The notes under the pieces are model-generated. The model was not told the DNA's origin. It did not search any database and was given only the letters and a program-made list of their open reading frames with translations. Of a stretch of 64,000 nucleotides of DNA, positions 8,676 through 19,051 are shown in pieces (the stretch's first letter is position 1; the number at the start of each line of letters is the position of its first letter). This DNA is from Pseudomonadota bacterium. Its GTDB lineage: Bacteria; Pseudomonadota; Alphaproteobacteria; JACQOE01. The stretch spans positions 1 to 64,000 of the forward strand of contig JACQOE010000019.1 of NCBI GenBank assembly GCA_016202695.1. The letters are read 5' to 3'. The translations under genes and the position numbers were made by a program.

Positions 8676-9690
8676 GACGCCTCTCCTGCCGGCCGCTGGC
8701 CGCTGTACAGATGGCAGGCGACGGAATGTCCCGCCGAAAGCTCGCCGAGCGGCGGGGCCGCGACGCGACAATGCGCCATGACGTGCGGGCATCGGGTGTG
8801 AAAGCGGCAGCCGGACGGCGGATCTAGCGGCGACGGCAGGTCTCCGCTGAGCAGGGTCCGCCTCCGCCCCGAGGCCGCGTCGAGCCGGGGAACGGCGGCG
8901 AGCAGACTTTGGGTGTAGGGGTGCCTGGGGTCTACGAGCATGGCCCGGGCTGGCCCGATCTCCACGACCTCGCCAAGGTACATCACCGCCACCCGGTCGC
9001 TGACGTAGCCAACCACGGAAAGATTGTGGCTGATGAAGAGGAACGTAAGCTTGAGGTCGCGGCCCAGCTCCTGCAGCAGGTGCAGGATTTGAGCCTGGAT
9101 CGACACATCCAGGGCCGAGACCGCTTCGTCGCAGATCACGAACTCCGGCTTCAGGATCAGGGCCCGGGCAACGCCGATCCGCTGCCGCTGGCCGCCCGAG
9201 AACTGATGGGGAAAGCGGTTGAGATGCGCGGCCTTCAAACCCACCCGTTCGAGCATGTCGGCCACCCGGTCCCGGGTCGCCTTGCGGGCCAGTTTCTCGT
9301 GGACCCGCAGGGGCAGGCTGACGATCTGTTCGACCGTCTTGCGCGGATTGAGCGAGGCGTAGGGATCCTGGAAAATAATCTGCATCCGGCGGCGCAGTTC
9401 CCGCATGCGTGGGGGCCCCGCCTCGGTGATGTCCTCGCCGTCGAAGATAATGCGTCCCCGGCTCGGCTCCTGGAGGCGAAGAAGGACGCGGGCGAGGGTG
9501 CTCTTGCCGCAGCCGCTTTCGCCGATGAGACCCAGGGTCGTGCCCCGATCGACGGTCAAGTTGACGTTGTTCAGGGCCTGGATCAGATGACGGCCGCGGA
9601 CCAGGAGTCGACCGAACAGCCCCTTGCGGGTGTCGAAGGTCTTACCGAGGGAACGGGTTTCCACCAGCGGCGGGCGGACATCGACGGCCG

Positions 9691-9694
<4 letters not shown>
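8672..9694 (-). CDS. Oligopeptide ABC importer ATPase (DppF/OppF-like)
   Basis: Second ATPase of the dipeptide/oligopeptide-type importer, 340 aa. Walker [10 protein letters not shown] (58-66), [10 protein letters not shown] (109-118), signature [10 protein letters not shown] (165-174) and [11 protein letters not shown] are intact. The C-terminal oligopeptide-transporter extension carries the usual cysteines ([15 protein letters not shown]). The ATG at 9694 overlaps the stop of the DppD-like gene (ATGA). The final TGA overlaps the GTG start of the C45 hydrolase, tying hydrolase production to the importer. Confidence 0.94.
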
Positions 9695-10682
<988 letters not shown>

Positions 10683-10683
<1 letters not shown>

Positions 10684-11579
10684 CAGCGCAGTCTCGGGTC
10701 GAAGGCGTCGCGCAGTCCCTGGCTCGCGACGTTGATGCTGACGACAAGCAGGAAGATGGCGATGCCGGGAAAGGTGCTGACCCACCACGCCTCCAGTAGA
10801 AAGGCGCGTCCATCCGAAACCATAGATCCCCACGACGCCAAAGGCGGCTGCACGCCGAGCCCGAGAAACGACAGGCTCGCCTCGAGGATGATGATCGTTG
10901 CCATGCGGGTGGTCGCGACAACGATCAGCGGCGAGAGGACGTTGGGCAGGATCTCCCGGGTCATGATATGCGCCTTAGAGGCGCCCACCGCGCGCGCCGC
11001 CTCGACGTACTCGAGCTCCCGGGCCGCCAGCGTCTCTCCGCGAATCACGCGGCAGGAGATCGTCCACTCCTTGTAGACCAATGCCAGAATGATGTTTTCG
11101 AGACCCGGCCCCATCATGCCCATGAGACCGATGGCGAAGATCAGGTAGGGGAAGCCGAGCAGGGTATCGACAATGCGCGAGATGACCGCGTCGACGATCC
11201 CGCCCAGGAAGCCCGCCGCGAGCCCGGCGAGGGTGCCAACGACGGTCGCGAGAAGGACCACGGCGACGCCGATGAAGATCGAGATCCGGGCGCCGTAAAT
11301 GATGCGCGACAGGAGGTCGCGGCCGAGTGCGTCGCAACCGAGCGGATACGACCACTCGCCGCCCTCCCTCCACACCGGCGGCTGCAACCGCCGCAGCAAG
11401 TCGGTATCGTAAGGATCGTGGGGCGTGACCAGAGGAGCAAAGACCGCCATCAAGATGAAAATGACGACCGTCACTGCCGAGACGACCGCAAAACGGTCCC
11501 GCCGGAACTTGCGCAGGTTGATGACCAGGATCGACTCCTGGCCAGCCTCATTCGCCGCGCCGAGTGCGGGGGTGCTCAC
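10683..11579 (-). CDS. Oligopeptide ABC importer permease (DppC-like)
   Basis: 298-aa inner-membrane permease with the DppC layout: an N-terminal membrane segment (about residues 30-52), a periplasmic loop containing PLGCDALGRDLLSR, and five further segments. The cytoplasmic EAA loop reads YVEAARAVGASKAHIMTREILPN and docks onto the ATPase. Its ATG overlaps the DppB-like stop by 4 bp. Substrate preference cannot be deduced from this subunit. Confidence 0.93.
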
Positions 11580-12583
11580 AACTTCACCCTCGGATTGAGG
11601 AGGGTGTAGAGCACATCGGCCAGGAAATTGACGCTGACGTAGATCACGGCGATGACCAGCACGCCGGCCTGAACCAGGGGGTAGTCGCGAGAGAAGATGC
11701 CCTCGACGATGACCCGGGCCAGGCCGGGCCAGCCGAAAACGGTCTCGACGATCGTGTTCCCGCCGAGTAGGTAACCGGTTTCCAGCGCCGCCACCGTGAC
11801 GGTCGGGATCAGCGCGTTCTTGAGGGCGTGGCGCATGAGCAGGCGGGCCCGGCCCAAACCCTTGGCTTCGGCGAACAGGATGTAATCCTGCTGCAGGACC
11901 TCGATCATGGAGGCGCGCGTCACCCGCATCAGCAGGGCCGCCATGGCGAGGCCGAGCGTGACGGCGGGCATGATGATGTGGTGAAGCGCGTCGAGGAAGG
12001 TGTCGACGCGGCCTTGAATCAGGCTGTCGAGCAGGATCATGCCCGTGATTCGGGGGACCTCGTGGGAGAAGTCGACCCGGCCCGAAACCGGCATCCAGCC
12101 CAAATGTACGGCGAAGAGGAGGATGAGCATGATGCCGAGCCAGAATCCCGGCATCGACACGCCGATCAGGGACGCGACGGTCGCTATTCGGTCGAGGATG
12201 GAGCCGCGCTTCACGGCGGCGAGGACGCCCAGCGGGATGGACAGCGCGAGCGCGATCAGCATAGAGACGATCGTGAGTTCCATGGTCGCGGGCAGGCGTT
12301 CGGCGATCACTTCGGCGACGGGGCGTCGGTGAAAGAAGCTGCGCCCGAAATTCCCGGTGAGCGCATTCCTTACGAATTTGACGAAGCGTTCATGGGGCGG
12401 AAGGTCGAGCCCCATCTCCCGGCGCAGGCTTTCCGCCTGCTCGGGCGTCGCCCGTTCGTTGCCGAGCATGATCTCGACCGGGTCTCCCGGCGTCAGCGTG
12501 ATCATCAGGAAGACGACCAGGCTGACGCCGAGGAGAACGGGTACGAGTTGCAGCAGGCGCTCGACGACAAATCCGAGGCGCAC
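11576..12583 (-). CDS. Oligopeptide ABC importer permease (DppB-like)
   Basis: 335-aa permease of the DppB/OppB family with six predicted membrane segments. Hallmarks are FLMITLTPGDPVEIMLG near the N-terminus, FGRSFFHRRPV in the first periplasmic loop, and ETVFGWPGLARVIVEGIFSRDYPLVQ near the end. It follows the binding-protein gene by 18 bp and overlaps the DppC-like gene. Together the two permeases form the translocation pore. Confidence 0.93.
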   Translation of the reverse strand: MRLGFVVERLLQLVPVLLGVSLVVFLMITLTPGDPVEIMLGNERATPEQAESLRREMGLDLPPHERFVKFVRNALTGNFGRSFFHRRPVAEVIAERLPATMELTIVSMLIALALSIPLGVLAAVKRGSILDRIATVASLIGVSMPGFWLGIMLILLFAVHLGWMPVSGRVDFSHEVPRITGMILLDSLIQGRVDTFLDALHHIIMPAVTLGLAMAALLMRVTRASMIEVLQQDYILFAEAKGLGRARLLMRHALKNALIPTVTVAALETGYLLGGNTIVETVFGWPGLARVIVEGIFSRDYPLVQAGVLVIAVIYVSVNFLADVLYTLLNPRVKL

Positions 12584-12601
12584 GGATTCCCCTGAGAGGC
12601 C

Positions 12602-14149
12602 TCAGTTCGCGAAATAGGCCCGGTGCAGGTTGATGCGGCTGTCGGAGCCGGGCTCCCAACCGCGCAGGCGGCTGCCGACGGCGTAGATGTCCTGGGGCAC
12701 CCACAGGAAGATCCATGGCGCCTCCTCGGCCACGATCTTCTCGGCCTCGTGGTACATGCCGGCGCGCTTCTCCACGTCCAGCTCCGTTTCCGCCGCATCG
12801 AGGAGGCGGTCGACGTTGGGGTTGGAATAACCGGACGAATTGCCGCGGTCCTTCGTCCTCAGGGTCGGCACGAAGATCCCCGTCGGATCGAGCGCACTGC
12901 TGCCCCACGACGTGAGGTACATGTCGCGTTCCTTCTTCTCGCCGCGCCAGATGGGGGTCAGCACGGCGCCCTCCCAGACCTGGACCTTGGTCCTGATGCC
13001 GACCTTGGTCAGCATCGAAGCGATGGCCTCGGCTTGGTCCTTGAACGCGCCCTCGGTATCGAGGACGACGTCGAGCCCGTTGGCATGGCCCGCCTGCGCG
13101 AGAAGGCTCTTCGCCTTTTCCGGATCAAACGCGTACTCCCGCAGGCCGGGCTTGTAGCCGAACGATTCCGGGCTGAGGACTCCGGCGACGGAGGTCGCGG
13201 CCCCGCCCAGGAGCTTGTCGATCAGCGTCTTCTTGTCGATGGCGTGGTTGGCGGCCTGGCGCACGCGCAGGTCGTTGAGGGGCGGGCGCGTCACGTTCAG
13301 CGCGATGAAGAAGGTCCGGGTTCCGTTGGCCTTGACGACCTTGGCCTTGCCGCTCCGATCGATCTGGCCGATCGTGTGAATCGGGACCTCATTGATGATG
13401 TCCACCTCGCCGGCCAGCAGGGCGGCAACCCGGGACGCGTTCTCGGGGATGATCTTGAAGATCACGCGGTCGGCTTTCGCCGCCCCCACCGGCGGGATCG
13501 CGGCGGCGCCACCGTAATAGTCCGCGAACCTCTCCATGATGATGCTGTCGCCGCGACGCCACTCGACAAGCTTGAAGGGGCCGGTGCCGTTGACCTGGGT
13601 GGCGAGCGCGTCGTGTCCCACCTTCTCGACGAATTTCTTGCTGACCACCTCCTGCACCGGCAGCATCCGCGGGAACACGGGCCAGGGGGCCTTCAATTTG
13701 AAGTGAACCGTGTAATCGTCAATGACGAGGACGTCCGCCAGCGGGCCCAAGAGGCTCTGGCGCGGACTGGTCTGTCCGCCCATCGCCTTCTCTTTGGTCA
13801 GGCGGTCGAACGTAAACTTGATGTCCGCGGCGGTCATCGGATCGCCGCTGTGGAATTTTACGTTGCGGCGCAGCTTCGCCTCGTAGGTGAGGGAATCGAT
13901 CTGACGGAACGACTCGGCGAGTTCGGGCACGGCCCGGCCGTCGGCCGTCTGCGTCATCACCCCATCGTACAGGTTGCGGATGATGGTCTCGGTTTCGCGC
14001 TTGCGGTGATTGGCGGGGTCGAGGGTGAGGGCATCTTGCGTGAACCCGACACGGAGTTCCGCCGCCTCGGCAGAACCCGCAGAGATCGTCGCTCCCAAAG
14101 GAAAGACCAAGACCGCCGAAACGGCGAGGAACCACGGTGTCTTTCTCAT
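12602..14149 (-). CDS. Periplasmic peptide-type substrate-binding protein (DppA/SBP_bac_5)
   Basis: 515-aa extracellular solute-binding protein family 5, first gene of the importer operon. A Sec signal peptide ends near AGSAEAAE. The mature protein has the typical TLDPANHRKRET region, FHSGDPMTAADIKFTFDRL, LNVTRPPLNDLRVRQAANHAID and the C-terminal RINLHRAYF. ATG 14149 is preferred over 14158 because GGGAG lies 9 bases upstream of it. The operon order SBP-B-C-D-F is canonical. Family 5 proteins bind di- and oligopeptides, glutathione, nickel complexes or opines, so the ligand is open. Confidence 0.93.
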   Translation of the reverse strand: MRKTPWFLAVSAVLVFPLGATISAGSAEAAELRVGFTQDALTLDPANHRKRETETIIRNLYDGVMTQTADGRAVPELAESFRQIDSLTYEAKLRRNVKFHSGDPMTAADIKFTFDRLTKEKAMGGQTSPRQSLLGPLADVLVIDDYTVHFKLKAPWPVFPRMLPVQEVVSKKFVEKVGHDALATQVNGTGPFKLVEWRRGDSIIMERFADYYGGAAAIPPVGAAKADRVIFKIIPENASRVAALLAGEVDIINEVPIHTIGQIDRSGKAKVVKANGTRTFFIALNVTRPPLNDLRVRQAANHAIDKKTLIDKLLGGAATSVAGVLSPESFGYKPGLREYAFDPEKAKSLLAQAGHANGLDVVLDTEGAFKDQAEAIASMLTKVGIRTKVQVWEGAVLTPIWRGEKKERDMYLTSWGSSALDPTGIFVPTLRTKDRGNSSGYSNPNVDRLLDAAETELDVEKRAGMYHEAEKIVAEEAPWIFLWVPQDIYAVGSRLRGWEPGSDSRINLHRAYFAN

Positions 14150-14440
14150 GGCTGTCATCTCCCGAGCAGCAAGCTCCAGCCGGACGCACGCCTTGGTCTT
14201 GGTTGTGGCGCCGGCCCGCAAGGACCACTCGCGTTCCAAACAAAGGAACGTTCGGTAACGAGTAACGATTTCAGGCCCAGCCAGAACGGTCAATATTTTT
14301 TTTGAAAATCAGAAAAAGAATCATACCTGATCATTTTTTTCTATCATTTCAATAATGAAACCTGATCCATATGGGGGCGCCATCCGGAGCGGATGTCGGC
14401 GAGGCTGGAAAAACAGGACGCAAGCAGGACCGCGCATCCA
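14150..14440. promoter_or_regulatory. AT-rich control region between lysR and the peptide-importer operon
   Basis: This stretch stands out as AT-rich in a GC-rich window (about 14290-14370). It holds a 14-bp palindrome, TTTCA-ATAA-TGAAA, at 14347-14360, and a minus-strand TTGACC (14288-14293) that could be a -35 for the binding-protein gene, although no good -10 follows. Since lysR lies just upstream on the same strand, the palindrome is a candidate LysR site controlling the importer. No gene is seen here. Confidence 0.4.
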
Positions 14441-15364
14441 TCACGAAGTTTCGCGGTCCTCCGCGTAGTAGAAATGGATGTCCTGCTTTTCCGCCACCAG
14501 GTCCTTGGCCATTCCGGCCACGATCTGGACCGCCGGCGAGAGCGTCACCATCGGGAAGGCGACCACGTATTCGAGCGCTGCCAGCGGCGTGGCGGTGGTG
14601 ACGATGCGCAACTTCCCTTCCGCCAGTTCGCGCGCCGCCGCCGAGGGCGTGGCTATGGCGATGCCCATCCCCTCGACCGCCAACTGGATCCGGGTGCTCA
14701 GACTCGAACACGCATGGTTATAGCGAAGCTGGGCGCCGCTCCGCTGGAACCATTCCACCGCGAGATCGTGCAGATGGCTTCCACGCGGACCGCTGATGAT
14801 CGGCCAGGATTCGAGATCTTGTGGCGATACCGGTGTTAACGGTATCCCGAGCGCCGGACTGGCCAAGAACGCCATGTTGACCTGTCCGATCACATCCGTG
14901 GTCATACGCGTGGTGCGAACGGGGCCCGCCAGAAACGCGACATCCAGCTCCCCCGCAAGCAGAAGGTCGCGCATGTGTTCGCTGGATTCGACCATGAACT
15001 CCAGTTCTATTCCCGGATGGGCCCGCGCCAGGTTGCGGATCAGCTTGGGAAGCCAGGTTCGGGCGGGAATACTGGTCACACCGAGCCGGACGCGGCCGGT
15101 GACGGAGTCCCGGTTTCCGAGGTGCCGATGAATCTCGGAGGCGAGCGAAACGATCTGTTCGGCGTAGGGGATCAGTTCCCTGCCCCTGGCGGTAAGCCGG
15201 GCGCTGCGTGAGGAACGGTCGAACAGCTCCACGCCGAGTTCGCGTTCCAGTTCGCGGATGCGGGCCGATACTGTCGGCTGGGCCATCTTCAGATGCCGGC
15301 TGGCAGCCCGGAAACTGCCCAGGCGGGCGATCCAGTAGAGCGTCTCGAACTGCTTGAAATTCAT
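14441..15364 (-). CDS. LysR-family transcriptional regulator
   Basis: 307-aa LysR-type regulator. The N-terminal winged HTH MNFKQFETLYWIARLGSFRA with AQPTVSARIRELERELGVELF (residues 1-48) is textbook. The C-terminal periplasmic-binding-like co-inducer domain begins near residue 90. It lies between TRAP transporter 1 (upstream) and the peptide importer (downstream), all on the minus strand, so it may control either. The AT-rich palindrome region after its stop, before the importer, makes the importer the better guess. The co-inducer is unknown. Confidence 0.93.
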   Translation of the reverse strand: MNFKQFETLYWIARLGSFRAASRHLKMAQPTVSARIRELERELGVELFDRSSRSARLTARGRELIPYAEQIVSLASEIHRHLGNRDSVTGRVRLGVTSIPARTWLPKLIRNLARAHPGIELEFMVESSEHMRDLLLAGELDVAFLAGPVRTTRMTTDVIGQVNMAFLASPALGIPLTPVSPQDLESWPIISGPRGSHLHDLAVEWFQRSGAQLRYNHACSSLSTRIQLAVEGMGIAIATPSAAARELAEGKLRIVTTATPLAALEYVVAFPMVTLSPAVQIVAGMAKDLVAEKQDIHFYYAEDRETS

Positions 15365-15477
15365 GGGCTTGGAACGTAACTGCGCGCGGCGACCCCTTGC
15401 CGCTTGATGGCCCTCTCGTTCGCCCGCCGGTCAGCCGATCTGTCGCCCGGCCCTGCCCGCGCCGTCGAGCCCTCTCG

Positions 15478-16779
15478 TCATCTGCCGAAGGTCACGTGGT
15501 TGGGGATGAAGAGGGCGAGATCGGGAAAGAAAGTCACGATCCCGGTCATCAGGATCATGATGAAAAAGAACGGCAGGACGCCGTAAAACACCTTGCTCAT
15601 CGGCTCGTTGCTCAGCGACTGGATGACGAACAGGTTGAAGCCGACCGGCGGCGTGACCTGCGCCATCTCGACGACCAGGACAAAGAAGACGCCAAACCAG
15701 ATCGGATCGAATCCCGCCTGGGTGATCAGCGGAAAGGTGATCGGGAGCGTCATGACCATCATCGAGGCGCCCTCGAGGATGCAGCCAAGCACGATGTAGA
15801 AGAGGAGCAAGAGGGCGACGAGGGCATAGGGCGAAAGCGCCAGGGAGGCGATTTGATTGGCGACGAAACGCGGAAGCCCGAGGTAAGCGAAGCCGACCGA
15901 GAGAAAACTCGCGGCGACGATGATGAGCCCGAGCATGCTCGAGGTTCGGACCGCGCCGAGGAAGGCGGTGCGGATGGTCGCGACACTCGCGCGCCCCTCG
16001 AAATAGGCGATGATCAGGGATCCGAGAATCCCCATCACGGCCGCCTCGGTGGGCGTTGCGATCCCGCCATACATCGAGCCGAGGACCACCGAGATTAGGA
16101 ACAGGAACGGCAGCAGGTGGGGCAGCGACGCAAAGCGTTCGCGCCACGTGTAAGGTTCGACCTCGCGGGGGACTATGTCCGGCGAGACGAGAGACGACAC
16201 CACCAGATAAGTGGAGAACAGGGCCGCCAGGATGATCCCGGGCACGAAACCGGCCAGGAACAGCTTCAGGATCGATTGCTCGGTCAGTACCCCGTAGACG
16301 ATCATGGGCAGGCTGGGCGGGATCAGGAAGCCGAGCGTGCCCGATCCGGCAAGCGATCCCATGACGACGGTTCGGTTGTATCCCCGCGCGCTCAGCTCCG
16401 TCAGGGTGATGCGGCCGACCGTGGCGGTGGTCGCCGCTGACGAACCGGATCCGGCCGCAAACAGCGTGCAGGCGATGACGTTCACGTGCAGGAGCCGGCC
16501 GGGAAGCCATGTCGTCCACGGAGCGATGGCCCGCAGGAGCGAGTCGGCGAGCCGGGCATGGAAGAGGATCTCGCCCATGAGGATGAAAAGCGGAAGCGCA
16601 AGGAGCTCGGGTGTCGTCGCCGTGTTCCAGGCGCTCTGGGCGATCAGTTTGTCGACGGGAAGGCTCTTGAAGAGCTCAAGGGCCGCGATCCCGACGGCGA
16701 ACAACGAGATGTTGATCCAGATTCCCGAGCCCAACGTGACGGCGAGGAGCGCGACGATTACGAAGCTGATCAGCGCCAT
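15478..16779 (-). CDS. dctM: TRAP transporter large permease, system 1
   Basis: 433-aa DctM-type protein with about 12 membrane segments, the ion-coupled translocation subunit of a TRAP importer. Family landmarks are LPLFILMGEILFHARLADSL, ACTLFAAGSGSSAATTATVG, LIPPSLPMIVYG and QVTPPVGFNLFVIQSL. It is the last gene of the P-Q-M operon, 9 bp after DctQ. Confidence 0.94.
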   Translation of the reverse strand: MALISFVIVALLAVTLGSGIWINISLFAVGIAALELFKSLPVDKLIAQSAWNTATTPELLALPLFILMGEILFHARLADSLLRAIAPWTTWLPGRLLHVNVIACTLFAAGSGSSAATTATVGRITLTELSARGYNRTVVMGSLAGSGTLGFLIPPSLPMIVYGVLTEQSILKLFLAGFVPGIILAALFSTYLVVSSLVSPDIVPREVEPYTWRERFASLPHLLPFLFLISVVLGSMYGGIATPTEAAVMGILGSLIIAYFEGRASVATIRTAFLGAVRTSSMLGLIIVAASFLSVGFAYLGLPRFVANQIASLALSPYALVALLLLFYIVLGCILEGASMMVMTLPITFPLITQAGFDPIWFGVFFVLVVEMAQVTPPVGFNLFVIQSLSNEPMSKVFYGVLPFFFIMILMTGIVTFFPDLALFIPNHVTFGR

Positions 16780-16788
16780 CGTCCCGCC

Positions 16789-17349
16789 CTAGATTTCGTC
16801 GACGCTCGGCGCCGGCTTCTGTGGATTCCGGCCCTGCGCCAGCCAGATCAGCCGAGCCACAAGCTGAAGGAAAAAGAGGCTCGCCCCGACGGCGATGAAC
16901 ATCTGCACGACCCCGAGGGGCGTCTCCGTCGCGGTCCAGGCGGTCGTTCCGCGCTCGAGCGACTGGAGGGCCTGCCGGAGCAGGGCCACGGCCAGGAAAG
17001 CGGTGACAACAACGCCCACCCCCGCGCACCAAGACTCGAGCCACCTTGCGGTCCTTGGCCCCACCACGTCGCGAAAGATGGAGACGCGCACGTGGCCGCC
17101 GGTCTGCAGCGTGTAGGCGGCGCCGTAGAAGAACACGCCGCCGCAAAGGTAGCTGCTGTATTCCCACGTGAACTGAAGCGAGAACCCGAATACCCCGCGG
17201 GTCGCGATCTCGGCAAGCATGATCGCGAACATGCCCCCGAGCATCGCGGCGGCCAGGAGTCCGCCCGCCACCGACAGACCGTCGATGAGCGACGCGATCC
17301 GACCCAGGGCCGCCGGGATGCCGGAGGCGGAATGCCCGTCGAGTCCCAC
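16789..17349 (-). CDS. dctQ: TRAP transporter small permease, system 1
   Basis: 186-aa DctQ-type membrane protein with four predicted segments and the family pattern FTWEYSSYLCGGVFFYGAAY then GGHVRVSIF. It bridges the binding protein and the large permease. It lies 16 bp after dctP and 9 bp before dctM on the same strand. Confidence 0.9.
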   Translation of the reverse strand: MGLDGHSASGIPAALGRIASLIDGLSVAGGLLAAAMLGGMFAIMLAEIATRGVFGFSLQFTWEYSSYLCGGVFFYGAAYTLQTGGHVRVSIFRDVVGPRTARWLESWCAGVGVVVTAFLAVALLRQALQSLERGTTAWTATETPLGVVQMFIAVGASLFFLQLVARLIWLAQGRNPQKPAPSVDEI

Positions 17350-17365
17350 CGGAGTCAGGCCCGGA

Positions 17366-18376
17366 TCACTTTCCCACCTTGGCCCTGTATTGGTTGATGA
17401 CCTCGCGGGCGGGGATGAACTTGCTCAGCGAGATGAAGTCCTCCCAGAGCGGCTGCGCCGCCTTCACCAGCTCGCTGTTGAGGGCCGCGCTCGGCTGCGA
17501 AACCTTCATCCCGCGGTCAGCCAGGATCTTGAGGTTCTTTTCGTCTTCCGCGACAGCGACCTTCCAGAACTCGGGTTCCGCTTCGCGGGCGGTTTTCTCG
17601 ATGGTCGTCCGCTCGCCGGCCGTGAGCTTGTTCCAGGCCTCGAGGTTGACCGTCACCACATTGATCGGCAGGGCCCAGTTAAAGCGGTTGAAATGGCCCA
17701 TGAACTCCCAGAACTTGCCGTCCACGCCGGAAGTGGAAGAGGTCGCCACCGCCTCGATCACCCCCGAGGCGAGGCCGGGCACCACCTCGGCCCAAGGCAT
17801 CTGAACCGCACTCGCCCCGAGGCGCTGATAGAGCTTGGTGGCGATAGGCACCCCGGTCCGGATCTTGACCCCGCTCAGGTCGGCGAGCGTGACCACCGGC
17901 TTCTTGGTGTAGGCCCCCTGGCCCGGCCACGGGACCATGTAGAGGATCTTCTGGTTGTACTTGGCCGCGATCTTGTCGAACGACGGCCGGGCGACCGAGA
18001 GCAGCACCTTGCCTTCGTCATAGGTGACGGCGAGGAAGGGGACCGTGAACAGGTTCACGAACGGATCCTCCCCCCCGGCGGTCTGCCAGTCGAATTCGGC
18101 GATCTTGACGACGCCGTCGCGGACCGCGACCAGGGTTTCCGGTCCCTTGATGCCCAGCGCCCCGCCCGAATGGATCGTGATGTCCACGGACCCGTTTGTC
18201 GCCTTTTTCACGCGCTCGACGAAGACCTTGGCGTTCTGGACATGGTAGTTGGTGTCGGGCCACACCAACGGCATGTCCCACTTCGCCGCCGCCAGCGCGG
18301 CCGAGCTCGACAGCAGGGCGGACAGGCCGGCAGCGGCGATGGCGCCTGTTGTGCGTAGACTAGGTCTGAACAACAT
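17366..18376 (-). CDS. dctP: TRAP transporter substrate-binding protein, system 1
   Basis: 336-aa DctP-type periplasmic binding protein with a Sec signal ending near SSAALAAA. The start at 18376 has a strong Shine-Dalgarno (AGGAGGGA) with good spacing, and the upstream extension is rejected. The domain includes ADLSGVKIRTGVPIATKLYQRLGA, whose arginine normally salt-bridges the ligand carboxylate, so an organic acid is the probable cargo. It is not closely similar to the two other TRAP binding proteins in the window. Confidence 0.92.
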   Translation of the reverse strand: MLFRPSLRTTGAIAAAGLSALLSSSAALAAAKWDMPLVWPDTNYHVQNAKVFVERVKKATNGSVDITIHSGGALGIKGPETLVAVRDGVVKIAEFDWQTAGGEDPFVNLFTVPFLAVTYDEGKVLLSVARPSFDKIAAKYNQKILYMVPWPGQGAYTKKPVVTLADLSGVKIRTGVPIATKLYQRLGASAVQMPWAEVVPGLASGVIEAVATSSTSGVDGKFWEFMGHFNRFNWALPINVVTVNLEAWNKLTAGERTTIEKTAREAEPEFWKVAVAEDEKNLKILADRGMKVSQPSAALNSELVKAAQPLWEDFISLSKFIPAREVINQYRAKVGK

Positions 18377-19051
18377 TTCGGTTCCCTCCTTATCCGACGA
18401 CGAGGCCAAGCTTGTCGCTTTACAGACGGGCACGTTTCGTCCCCGATCGATTCGCCCCTCTCTTGCAAATTTCGCATGGCCGGTACCCAACGATCTCGGC
18501 ACGCGAAAACCTGCGGCCACACGCCGGCCACGCGCTACGGACGACCCGGAATGGGGGCCAAAGGAATGGGCCTGTCTTCCACACGTGTCCCCCCTTTCCT
18601 CCCTTCGGCGTGTTTAAACGCCGTGCGGTCCGGCCGCGACGCGCACCGAGGGTTGGACGATCCGATTGAGCATGCCGTTGGATTGTCCCGGACAATGTCC
18701 ACCACTGTCAAGGCGGGACGGATCGGGCGCCGCCGGGCCTGTCTCGCGATCTCCATGTCGATCTCGGTCTTTGCGCCCCGGCGCGTGACCGGCGCGCGCT
18801 GTGTGCCCGGTTTCCGGCCCGCGTCGCCTTGACGCTGTCGGACCGCCATGCTAGCCCACGGATGAAGAGCGATCTCACGGAGTGGTCGAGCACCTGTCTC
18901 CATGGCAGCGGACGGTTTGGGGTGACGACGCCAACCGCCCGAGCTGTGGCTGGGTCCCTGGCGGTGCCAGGCAAGAAAAAGCGATCTCGGCGCTTTCGTC
19001 CCGGCGCGGGCGCCGGGTGCGGTGGTGTCGGTTCGCACGGGGTCGGGGGAA
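18377..19051. other. Divergent intergenic region (675 bp)
   Basis: Separates the minus-strand TRAP 1 operon from the plus-strand DapA-like gene. No supported gene is seen; open frames are Arg-rich without domains. It holds a perfect 15-bp palindrome at 18682-18696 (listed separately) and a shorter symmetrical element around GTTTAAAC at 18612-18619 with CGGC and GCCG flanks. Both fit a regulatory zone serving the divergent transcription units, although it is longer than such regions usually are. Confidence 0.5.
18682..18696. promoter_or_regulatory. Perfect palindrome, candidate GntR-type operator
   Basis: ATTGTCC-C-GGACAAT is a perfect 7-1-7 inverted repeat between the divergent TRAP 1 and dapA-like genes. 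FCD-type GntR regulators of carboxylate and sugar-acid genes bind sites of this general shape. No GntR gene lies in the window, so the regulator would be encoded elsewhere. Confidence 0.45.

Noticed and set aside
18606-18623. Near-palindrome around GTTTAAAC as a separate operator.
   Set aside because: The flanking arms are offset by two bases and only four bases long, so symmetry is weak apart from the central octamer.
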